Shown here: piece after piece, positions 11,815-19,084 of the stretch
Layout: every line of letters starts with the position of its first letter
Position numbering within the stretch: the stretch's first letter is position 1
Assembly (NCBI RefSeq): GCF_016107285.1
Contig: NZ_RCVQ01000003.1
Coordinates: forward strand, 186,001-250,000
Length of the DNA stretch: 64,000 nt
Source of the DNA: Roseomonas sp. KE0001
GTDB taxonomy: Bacteria; Pseudomonadota; Alphaproteobacteria; Acetobacterales; Acetobacteraceae
Direction: 5' to 3'
The notes under the pieces: generated by a model
What the model saw: the letters and a program-made list of their open reading frames with translations, nothing else
What the model was told of the DNA's origin: nothing
The model's database searches: none
Position numbers and translations under genes: made by a program

Positions 11815-12123
11815 CTACGTGGCAGAGGCAGTTTCAACATCAGCCGCACCGCACTGGTGAAAGCTGGAAAGCGCCATCTCGAGTTGATCGTCACCGACCT
11901 CAGCCGTCACCATGATCCGGCCCTTGCGAACGCCTTCTGGCGTTTCTCCGGCAGCGGCATCAGCCGCGTCCGCGCCGGAGACCACGGTACCCGATGTATT
12001 GTCCTCTCCTTCAGCCGCGGCCCGCACGCGATTGCGGTCCAGCCCATGATCCTGGACGAGGTGCTCGACAGCCATTTCGGCGTCCCGGCGCGTATCGAAA
12101 TAGCCGGTAATGGTGTGTGGCAT
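11815..12123 (-). CDS. Small conserved hypothetical protein (stress-type)
   Basis: 102 residues starting MPHTITGYFDTRRDAEMAVE. It appears to be a ferredoxin-like alpha/beta domain: a first strand, a helix with DAEMAVEHLV, then VTAEVGDDQLEMALSSFHQCGAADVE. Similar small proteins occur near general-stress genes in Methylobacterium and Roseomonas; their role is unknown. The ATG at 12123 has AGGAGG 7 nt upstream. It is the first gene inside the IS6-flanked segment, 28 bp from the IS end. Confidence 0.65.
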   Translation of the reverse strand: MPHTITGYFDTRRDAEMAVEHLVQDHGLDRNRVRAAAEGEDNTSGTVVSGADAADAAAGETPEGVRKGRIMVTAEVGDDQLEMALSSFHQCGAADVETASAT

Positions 12124-12301
12124 GTTGGGCCTCCTTGGATATTTCACCTAGCGCTGGAGACCGGCATTGGATGCTTGGCCCATCGAATTAATCTGCGGTC
12201 GCAGGTCATTCATCCGATCAGGCCTGGGCGAGAAGCCCTGAAGGGCGCTGAACGCGGGCGCTCCCTCATTGTAATCCTCCGCAGCCACGCTCAGGCTGTC
12301 A

Positions 12302-13180
12302 TCACCGGAAGGCCCACCGCAGCGTTGTCGCTAGGCCCAGCGCGCCGGCGCGGATCAGGGGGCGGCCCAACATGGGCACGGTGAGGCTGTGCATGTGTTG
12401 CGCCCAGGCCGGCAGGAGGTCCGCTGCCGCCTGCATGGTCAAGGTTTGGATCGGCTTGGCCAATCTGTTTTGCGGCGGCTGCCTCAAGAGCAGCCGCGCA
12501 ACGTCGTATGTGCGGCGATCGTAGCGCAATTGCGGCCGCATATCCTGGATCAGCCGATGCGCCATCGCCCGGCTGCGGGGAACGGGATCAGCGCCCAGCA
12601 GGCAGGCGATCTGTGCCATCTCATCAAAGTACCGGTCCTGATCGGCACCCGACATGCCAGGCTCGGCGTAGCGGCGCCACGCATCCAGAAAGTGGGTCAC
12701 CTCGGTGACATGCACCCAGGCCAGCAAGGCCGGGTCCTTCGCCGCATAGGGCGTGCCGTCGGGCAGGATGCCGCTGACCTGCTCGTGAATGGCTCTGACG
12801 CGAGCAATGACGGCCTCGGCCTCCTCCCGCCCGCCATAGGTGGTGAGGGCGATGAATCGTGCCGTCCGTCGCAACCGGCCCTGCATGTCGGACCGGAAGC
12901 GCGAATGATCCCAGACGCCCGCCAGCGCAGCCGGGTGCAGCATCTGCAGCAGAAGCCCGGCAATACCGCCCAGCATCATTGTTGTTACGTCGCCATGGAC
13001 ACGCCAGGCCACCGCCCGGGGCCCAAACAGGCCATCCGGCCTGCGTGTGACCGGCCGCTCACCCCGGGAGCGGTCGTTGAAGGTATTGACAACCTCGGCC
13101 ACGATCGCCTGCTTCACCCGACGGGCCAGCAGACCAGGCAGACGATCCGGGGCAATGCCTACTCCAGGGAACGGCATCAT
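12302..13180 (-). CDS. Oxygenase MpaB family protein (DUF2236)
   Basis: A 292-residue member of the DUF2236 family, which includes the haem-dependent latex-clearing protein and fungal MpaB. WRVHGDVTTMMLGGIAGLLLQMLHP near residue 60 and AGVWDHSRF resemble the family's haem-pocket region; RTARFIALTTYGG and LLAWVHVTEVTHFLDAW follow. The substrate is not predictable. The ATG at 13180 has an AGG 8 nt upstream and is preferred to the GTG at 13189. It stands alone on the minus strand between the small stress gene and the SDR. Confidence 0.75.
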   Translation of the reverse strand: MMPFPGVGIAPDRLPGLLARRVKQAIVAEVVNTFNDRSRGERPVTRRPDGLFGPRAVAWRVHGDVTTMMLGGIAGLLLQMLHPAALAGVWDHSRFRSDMQGRLRRTARFIALTTYGGREEAEAVIARVRAIHEQVSGILPDGTPYAAKDPALLAWVHVTEVTHFLDAWRRYAEPGMSGADQDRYFDEMAQIACLLGADPVPRSRAMAHRLIQDMRPQLRYDRRTYDVARLLLRQPPQNRLAKPIQTLTMQAAADLLPAWAQHMHSLTVPMLGRPLIRAGALGLATTLRWAFR

Positions 13181-13326
13181 GATGTGCACCTGCGCGGTTA
13201 CGCCAGATACATAGGTGCGTCGGGAATGCTGTCAGCATCCTGGAGCAATGGGCCTTGTTGCTACTTTGATCCTGGACATTATCGTCGACAATGCCGGGCA
13301 TATCTCGCATTCAGGCGGCTTGCCTT

Positions 13327-14178
13327 CTAGTCCCGCACAATGCCTACGCCCAGGCCGCCATCGACGACCAAGCACTCGCCGTTCACATAAGCGGCTTCGT
13401 TGGAGATAAGGAACAACGCGGCATGCGCCACCTCCCAGCCGGTGCCCTGACGTCCGAAGGGAACGGCAGCGGCGCGATTCTGACGGTTGCGGCTGGCATC
13501 GCGGCCCATGGGCGTGTCCATCAACCCAGGTGCCAGGGCATTGCAGCGGATCCCGCGTGGCTCCCCCGCGCGGGCTAGACTGCGGGCCAGCGCGATCTGC
13601 GCCGCCTTGGAGGTCTCATAGGCCGGATTGCGGGAGGCGGCGCGAAACCCCGCCAGAGAAGCGATCAGCAGCATCGATCCGCCCGGCGCCATGACCCGCA
13701 GCGCCTGCCGGGCGAAGAGCATGTTGCTGCGCAGATTGACGGCGAAGACGCGGTCCCAATCCGCTACGGTCAAGGCATCGACCTCCTGCCGGGTGGAAAT
13801 GCCGACATTCAGCACCAGCCCATCCAGCCCACCCAGCACAGCCACGGCTTGCATGACGGCAGGAGGGATCGCCGCCGCATCGGCGACATCGGCGGTGAGA
13901 GGGAAGGCGCGGCCGCCCTCAGCCTCGATCATGCGGCAGCTGGTTTCGGCAGCTTCTGTCACCAAGTCGAGGCAGGCGAGCCTCGCACCTTCGCGTGCGA
14001 AGAGCAGGGCCATGGCGCGGCCATTGCCTATTGGCGGATCGGGCTCCGCGCTGGCGCGCTGGCCGGCGCCGACCAGCAGCAGGCGGCGGCCGGCCAGCCG
14101 CGTCCCACGCGGCCCCTGGCCCAGGCTTTCCGCATGCATCGACCGACCGGGATCGGGCAAGCCGGGGGCGAGATTCAT
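13327..14178 (-). CDS. SDR family oxidoreductase (first of three)
   Basis: A 283-residue short-chain dehydrogenase. The cofactor loop is altered: LLLVGAGQRASAEPDPPIGNGRAMAL keeps the spaced glycines but has an insert; LVLNVGIS replaces NNAG. The catalytic set is present: Ser in LLIASLAGF, Tyr and Lys in YETSK. VNGECLVVDGGLG closes the fold. The ATG at 14178 follows AAGGAGA. It lies 26 bp downstream of the AMP-dependent ligase and is probably cotranscribed with it, so it likely works on a CoA thioester or its precursor alcohol. Confidence 0.85.
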   Translation of the reverse strand: MNLAPGLPDPGRSMHAESLGQGPRGTRLAGRRLLLVGAGQRASAEPDPPIGNGRAMALLFAREGARLACLDLVTEAAETSCRMIEAEGGRAFPLTADVADAAAIPPAVMQAVAVLGGLDGLVLNVGISTRQEVDALTVADWDRVFAVNLRSNMLFARQALRVMAPGGSMLLIASLAGFRAASRNPAYETSKAAQIALARSLARAGEPRGIRCNALAPGLMDTPMGRDASRNRQNRAAAVPFGRQGTGWEVAHAALFLISNEAAYVNGECLVVDGGLGVGIVRD

Positions 14179-14204
14179 TGCGGTTCTCCTTGCTATGGGC
14201 GGCC

Positions 14205-15785
14205 TCAGCCGACCGCGCGGGTCCAACCTTCCCAGTAGGGCGCGCGCAAGGCCTTCTTGTCCGGCTTGCCCAGCACGGTCAGCGGCAGTTGCGCGACGAA
14301 ATCCACCGTTTTCGGCGTAGCGACCGCGCCCTTCCTCGCCTTCACATGCGCGGCCAGTTCCTCCGCCGAGACCTGCCATCCGGGGCGGCAGACCACGATG
14401 GCCTTCACCGCCTCGCCCCATCTGGCGTCCGGCACACCGATGACGGCGGCGGCAGAAACCGCCGGATGCGCGGTCAGCACATCCTCCACCTCCTTCGGGA
14501 AGACGTTGAAGCCGCCCGAGATGATCATGTCCTTCTTGCGGTCGACGATGAAGAAGAAGCCGCGCGCATCGCGATAGGCCATGTCGCCGGTATGCAGCCA
14601 GCCGTTGCGCAAGGCTTCCGCGGTCTGTTCCGGCTGCTTCAGATAGCCGGCCATGACAAGCGGGCCGCGCACGCAGATCTCGCCCACCTCGCCCTGCGGC
14701 ACCTCGCGGTCGTCATCGTCGAGCAGTCGCACGGCAATGCCAGGGTAGGGCTTGCCGGCCGAGGACAGGATGCTGTCATCGGCGTCGAGATGATCCAGGC
14801 GCGACAGGGTCAGGATGGCGCTGGGCGCTTCGGTCTGACCATAGCCCTGCTGCAGCACCGGGCCGAAGACCGCCAGCGCCTCCCGGATGCGCGCGGGCGA
14901 CATCGGCGCGGCGCCATACATCAGTGTCTCCAGCTGGGAGAAATCGGTTTGCCGTGTGCGCGGATGATCCAACAGCTTGTAGACCATGGTGGGCACCAGG
15001 AAGGTGGCGGTGGCCCCGTGCTGTTCCAGTGCATCCAGGAAGCGGTCCGGGTCGAAGCCCTGCTGCAGGATGATCGTGCCGCCACGCCAGAGCACCGGGA
15101 TCAGCGTGGCGCCCGCGCCGTGCGAGATCGGCGTGGGGCAGAGAAAGCGTGGTGCATCGCTCCAGGCGCGCCCGGCCATCAGCAACAGGGTCTGGGTCAG
15201 GGTGGCGCGGCCGGGCAGCATGACGCCTTTGGGCCGGCCGGTGGTGCCGCCGGTATAGGCCAGGCGGATAATGTCGTCCGGCGTGGCCTCTGAAGGCAGA
15301 GGCGCCGGCGTGAAGCGCGCGGCCTCCGCCCAGAAGCCGGAAAATTCGGCGTCGGCCTCGTGCAGATACCAATGCGGCACGGCGGGCAAGCGGTCGCGCA
15401 GGGCACGCGCGCGGCCGGCATAGGCGGCATCGGCCAGCAGCAGCCGCGCCTCGCAATGGTCCAGGATATAGGCGTGATCCTCGATGCCGCCCATGGCCTG
15501 CAGCGTCACGGAGCGCAGACCCAGCAGGTAGATCGCCGCGGTGACGAAGAAGACCTCCGGCCGGTTGCCGGAAAGCTGCACCACCGTGTCGCCACGCCGA
15601 AGGCCGAGGGCCCGCAATTGCTGCAGGGCACGGCTGATCGCGTCCCGTGTCTCGGCGTAGGTGAAGCGGCGCGCGCCGTCGATGAAGGCGATGCGCTGCG
15701 GATAGCGGTCCAGCAGGGTGACGATCATGTCGCCGATCGTGCCGCCATCATGCACTGAGGATGCGCGCTGCTGCTCGCTGATCAC
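14205..15785 (-). CDS. AMP-dependent acyl-CoA synthetase (first of two)
   Basis: A 526-residue ANL-superfamily ligase that activates a carboxylic acid with ATP and CoA. Motifs: YTGGTTGRPKGVM (AMP-binding P-loop), YGQTEAPS (A5), GWLHTGDMAYRDARG and IVDRKKDMIISGG (hinge and A8), and KPDKKALR with the C-terminal catalytic Lys region. The GTG at 15785 is preceded by GGGAGG. Its promoter lies in the 120-bp divergent region with the Fe-ADH gene, which holds a double palindrome. The substrate is unknown. Confidence 0.9.
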   Translation of the reverse strand: MISEQQRASSVHDGGTIGDMIVTLLDRYPQRIAFIDGARRFTYAETRDAISRALQQLRALGLRRGDTVVQLSGNRPEVFFVTAAIYLLGLRSVTLQAMGGIEDHAYILDHCEARLLLADAAYAGRARALRDRLPAVPHWYLHEADAEFSGFWAEAARFTPAPLPSEATPDDIIRLAYTGGTTGRPKGVMLPGRATLTQTLLLMAGRAWSDAPRFLCPTPISHGAGATLIPVLWRGGTIILQQGFDPDRFLDALEQHGATATFLVPTMVYKLLDHPRTRQTDFSQLETLMYGAAPMSPARIREALAVFGPVLQQGYGQTEAPSAILTLSRLDHLDADDSILSSAGKPYPGIAVRLLDDDDREVPQGEVGEICVRGPLVMAGYLKQPEQTAEALRNGWLHTGDMAYRDARGFFFIVDRKKDMIISGGFNVFPKEVEDVLTAHPAVSAAAVIGVPDARWGEAVKAIVVCRPGWQVSAEELAAHVKARKGAVATPKTVDFVAQLPLTVLGKPDKKALRAPYWEGWTRAVG

Positions 15786-15826
15786 CGTCTTGGCCTCCCA
15801 GCCGGCTTGCCCATCATGCCACTTAA

Positions 15827-15862
15827 CTACGACATGTTGTAGTTCTCTACAACATGTCGTAG
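15827..15862. promoter_or_regulatory. Double-palindrome operator in a divergent promoter
   Basis: Two 16-bp arms, CTACGACATGTTGTAG (15827-15842) and its exact reverse complement (15847-15862), are separated by TTCT. Each arm is itself a near-perfect palindrome with one mismatch, so this is two dimer sites with centres 20 bp apart, two helical turns. It is markedly AT-richer than its surroundings and lies between the AMP-ligase gene and the Fe-ADH operon. The cognate regulator is not evident. Confidence 0.75.
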
Positions 15863-15905
15863 CAAGCTGCGACGACAAGCCTTCGCGGCGGGTGGGAGGA
15901 TCAAA

Positions 15906-17072
15906 ATGACCGGCGACGCGCTTTCCGCTTTCGGTGTGACTTGGCCGAATCCCGCCATCTTCGGTCCAGGTAGCATCACACAGCTTGGCGACAGGCTGCG
16001 CGGCCTTGGTGCCACGCGCGTCCTGCTGGCCTCCGATCCTGGACTGCAGGCGGCGGGTCTGGTGTCGCGTCTGGCCGCGCTGCTGCACGATGCCCGCCTG
16101 TCCGTGGTCGTCTATGCCGGCGTCAGCCCCAATCCGCGCGAGGCAGAGGTGGAGGCCATCCTGGCCCTGTGGCAGGCAGAGGATTGCGACGCGGTGGTGG
16201 CGCTGGGCGGCGGCAGCACGCTGGATGCGGTGAAGGGCGCCTGCCTGCGCCGCTTCACCGGCCGCAGCCTGGACGCACTGTTCGATGACGGCATCCATGA
16301 GGTGCCGCAGGCGCCGCTGCGCTTCGTCGCCGTGCCCACCACCTCCGGTACCGGCAGCGAGACGACGTTGGGCGCGGTGCTGAAGACGCCGCGCCGCAAA
16401 CTGGTGCTGCGCGGCGAGCATATCCGCCCTGTCCTGACCATCCTGGACCCGGAATTGGTGGTCAGCCTGCCGCCGCGTGCCACGGCGGCCACCGGCTTCG
16501 ACGTGCTGATGCATGCGCTGGGCGTACTGACCTCCAACCGCCCGCATCCGATCGGTGAGATGGTGGGCGCCGATGCCATGCGCCGCGCCGCCGCGCATAT
16601 TGGGCGCGCGGTGGAGAATGGGCAGGATCTGGAGGCCCGGTCGCAGATGATGCTGGCCAGCTACCTAGCTGGCCATGGCATCCATCTGAAGGGGGTGGAT
16701 GCGATCCATGGTCTGTCCACGCCGGTAGAATCCTTGACCGACTGCACCCACGCCGAATCGCTCGGCGTGATCTGCCCACATGTGATGCGCTTCAACATGC
16801 CCGTCGCCGGAGCGCGATATGCGGGAATTGCGCGGATGATCGACATCGTCGGCGCCGAGGAGGGTGAGGCGGAAGCGGCGGAGCGGTTGGTCGCGCATTT
16901 CGCCGGGCTGCGCGACCGCTTCGGCATGCCCTCGCGGCTGGGCGCGCTGGGGGTGCGGCCAGAGATGATTCCGGAGCTAGCGCGCCAAGCGCAGCTGAGC
17001 GCCGCCACTCGCGGTAATCCCCGCCCGCTGGATGCCGCCGCAGCCACGGCCCTCTACGAGGAGATGATCTGA
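15906..17072 (+). CDS. Iron-containing alcohol dehydrogenase / maleylacetate reductase-like
   Basis: A 388-residue group III Fe-ADH. The Rossmann part has VVALGGGSTLDAVKG near residue 100 and PTTSGTGSET near 145. Metal ligands of FucO-type enzymes appear present: Asp and His in GFDVLMHALG, His in DAIHGLS and His in TDCTHAES. The His four residues after the third ligand, conserved in FucO, is Thr here (HGLST), so the catalytic detail may differ. It could reduce maleylacetate or a short oxo-acid. It starts the operon with the CoA transferase (TGATG overlap) and an SDR. Confidence 0.82.
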   Translation: MTGDALSAFGVTWPNPAIFGPGSITQLGDRLRGLGATRVLLASDPGLQAAGLVSRLAALLHDARLSVVVYAGVSPNPREAEVEAILALWQAEDCDAVVALGGGSTLDAVKGACLRRFTGRSLDALFDDGIHEVPQAPLRFVAVPTTSGTGSETTLGAVLKTPRRKLVLRGEHIRPVLTILDPELVVSLPPRATAATGFDVLMHALGVLTSNRPHPIGEMVGADAMRRAAAHIGRAVENGQDLEARSQMMLASYLAGHGIHLKGVDAIHGLSTPVESLTDCTHAESLGVICPHVMRFNMPVAGARYAGIARMIDIVGAEEGEAEAAERLVAHFAGLRDRFGMPSRLGALGVRPEMIPELARQAQLSAATRGNPRPLDAAAATALYEEMI

Positions 17073-18145
17073 TGCCGGCGCCATTGCACGGCCTCCGCGT
17101 CCTGGATTTCTCAGAGCTGCTGCCCGGCCCCTTTTTGACCGGCTGCCTGGCGGAGCTGGGCGCCACGGTGCTGAAGGTGGAGCGTCCGCCGGCGGGCGAC
17201 CCGGTGCGGCGTATGTCGCCGGGCGTTTTCGGCGCAGTGAACCGCGGCAAAGACAGCGTGCTGATCGACCTGAAGCAGCCCGAGGGACGTGCACAGGCGC
17301 AGGCCCTGGCCGATGACTTCGATGTGCTGATCGAAAGCTTCCGCCCTGGGGTGATGGCGCGGCTCGGGCTGGATTATTCCGGCCTGGCGGCGCGCAACCC
17401 GAAGCTGATCTATGTCTCGCTCAGCGGCTATGGCCAGAACGGGCCCTATGCCGCGGTGCCGGGGCATGACCTGAACTATCTTTCGGTGGCCGGTCTGAAG
17501 GCAATCTCCTCTGGCAGTGCAGGCGTGCCGGTGGCCGATCTCTGCGGCTCTGTCTATGGGCTGGCGGGCGTGCTGGCGGCGCTGCTGCAGCGTGCCACCA
17601 CAGGGCGTGGCCAGCATCTGGACGTGGCACTGGCGGAATGCGCGCTACACTGGATGAACCCGCGGCTGGGCCGCTTCGCCGGCGCGGGCGCAGAGGATCT
17701 GGAAGCGCAGCGCCGCATGGCGCTGGCCCGCCCCGGCTATGGCGCCTTCGCCTGCCGCGACGGTCGTTCGATCAGCATCGGCGCGCTCGAGGATCATTTC
17801 TGGGCCCGGCTGGCCGATAGCCTGATGCTGGCGCCTTTCGACACGGACGACCATGCCCGCATGGCGCAGCGCGTGCCGCAGACCGAGGCGATCAATGCGC
17901 TGATCGCCACCCGCTGCGCCGAGGAGGAGAGCGAGCCGCTGCTGCAGCGCCTACTGGCCGCCGATATCCCCGCCGCCCCCGTGGTATCACCGGCCGAGCT
18001 GGCGCAATTCCCGCAATTCGTGGTGCGCGGTGCAATGATGCCGACCGTGCTCGGCCCGCTGGCGCGCTTTCCGGTGCGGCTGCAGGGGATGGAGGATCTG
18101 GCGGAAGCGCCGGCGCTGGGCGGCAAGGCGGAGAAGCAGGCATGA
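17072..18145 (+). CDS. CaiB/BaiF family (type III) CoA transferase
   Basis: A 357-residue family III CoA transferase moving CoA between thioesters and free acids. RVLDFSELLPGPFLTGCLAELGA is the family N-terminus; KVERPPAGDPVR, NRGKDSVLIDLK and LSGYGQNGPYA follow. The catalytic Asp is in VPVADLCGSVYGLAG near residue 155. It overlaps the preceding Fe-ADH stop (TGATG) and the following SDR start (ATGA). Together with two AMP ligases and an ADP-forming ligase, it gives the island several routes to CoA esters. Confidence 0.92.
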   Translation: MPAPLHGLRVLDFSELLPGPFLTGCLAELGATVLKVERPPAGDPVRRMSPGVFGAVNRGKDSVLIDLKQPEGRAQAQALADDFDVLIESFRPGVMARLGLDYSGLAARNPKLIYVSLSGYGQNGPYAAVPGHDLNYLSVAGLKAISSGSAGVPVADLCGSVYGLAGVLAALLQRATTGRGQHLDVALAECALHWMNPRLGRFAGAGAEDLEAQRRMALARPGYGAFACRDGRSISIGALEDHFWARLADSLMLAPFDTDDHARMAQRVPQTEAINALIATRCAEEESEPLLQRLLAADIPAAPVVSPAELAQFPQFVVRGAMMPTVLGPLARFPVRLQGMEDLAEAPALGGKAEKQA

Positions 18146-18945
18146 CGCCCGGCATCACACAGGAGCTTCAGGGCAAGGTCGCCATCATCACCGGCGCTGG
18201 ATCGCGGGCGGAGGGCATCGGCAATGGCCGCGCCGCCGCCATCCTGCTGGCGCAGGCTGGCGCGCGGGTGGTGCTGGTGGACAGCAACCGCGCCTGGGCC
18301 GAGCGCACGGCGCAAATGATCGAAGCCGAATCCCTGGTGGTGGAAGCCGATGTCACGCAGCCCGATGCCTGCCGCGACATCGTCGCCCAGGCCGTGGCGC
18401 GATTCGGCGGAGTGGATGTGCTGGTCAACAATGTCGGCATCGGCGGCGCCCGCGGCACCGCGGTCGATGTCGATCTGGCCGAGTGGAATCACGAGCTGCT
18501 GGTCAATGTCACCTCCATGATGCTGATGGCAAAATTCGCCGTGCCGGAGATGGCGCGGCGCAGCGGCGGGACGATCGTCAATATCGCCTCGGTCGCCGGG
18601 CTGCGCGGCGGCACGCCGAACCTGCTCTACCCGACCTCCAAGGGCGCGGTGGTGAACATGACGCGTGCCATGGCGGTGCATCATGCGCGCGACAATATCC
18701 GTGTAAACTGCGTCTGCCCGGGCATGTTGCACACGCCCATGGTCTATGCCGGCGGCATGACAGAAGAGATGCGCGAAGCCCGCCGCAACCGGTCCCTGCT
18801 GCGCAGCGAAGGCACGGGCTGGGATTGCGGCGCGGCCGTGCTCTACCTGGCCTCGGGGTATGCGCGCTGGATGACGGGGGTGATCCTGCCGGTGGATGCG
18901 GGGGCGACGGCGACAACATCGCTCGATCTGCCGGATCGAAGGTAG
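18142..18945 (+). CDS. SDR family oxidoreductase (second)
   Basis: A 267-residue short-chain dehydrogenase. GKVAIITGAGSRAEGIGNGRA is the cofactor-binding loop with a small insert, VNNVGIGG the NNAG equivalent, IVNIASVAGL carries Ser, and YPTSKGAV carries Tyr and Lys. PVDAGATAT ends the fold. It is the last gene of the Fe-ADH-CoA transferase operon and is followed by a terminator-like repeat. A 3-hydroxyacyl-CoA dehydrogenase role is possible but not shown. Confidence 0.9.
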   Translation: MTPGITQELQGKVAIITGAGSRAEGIGNGRAAAILLAQAGARVVLVDSNRAWAERTAQMIEAESLVVEADVTQPDACRDIVAQAVARFGGVDVLVNNVGIGGARGTAVDVDLAEWNHELLVNVTSMMLMAKFAVPEMARRSGGTIVNIASVAGLRGGTPNLLYPTSKGAVVNMTRAMAVHHARDNIRVNCVCPGMLHTPMVYAGGMTEEMREARRNRSLLRSEGTGWDCGAAVLYLASGYARWMTGVILPVDAGATATTSLDLPDRR

Positions 18946-18953
18946 CAAGGGGA

Positions 18954-19073
18954 TTCTTCTTTCTCTGAAGAAGAAAAGCAAAGGACTTTTTTTGTTGGGC
19001 GTCCCGCCTGGAGGCCGGCAGCGGGGCGCCAAAATGGGAAAAGCTTCTTGGTTCTTTTTTACAAGAAAGAACC
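18954..19073. repeat. Intergenic repeat/terminator element, copy A
   Basis: The space between two convergent operons holds a series of hairpins: TTCTTC-7-GAAGAA (18954-18972), a T7 run at 18987, a GC-rich hairpin beginning TTGGGCGTCCCGC and closing GCGGGGCGCCAA, and GGTTCTTT-8-AAAGAACC (19050-19073). AAGCAAAGG and CCTTTGCTT flank the whole as a long-range inverted repeat. Reverse-complemented parts recur at 25361-25435. It probably acts as a two-way terminator. Confidence 0.65.
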
Positions 19074-19084
19074 TTTGCTTTCTT

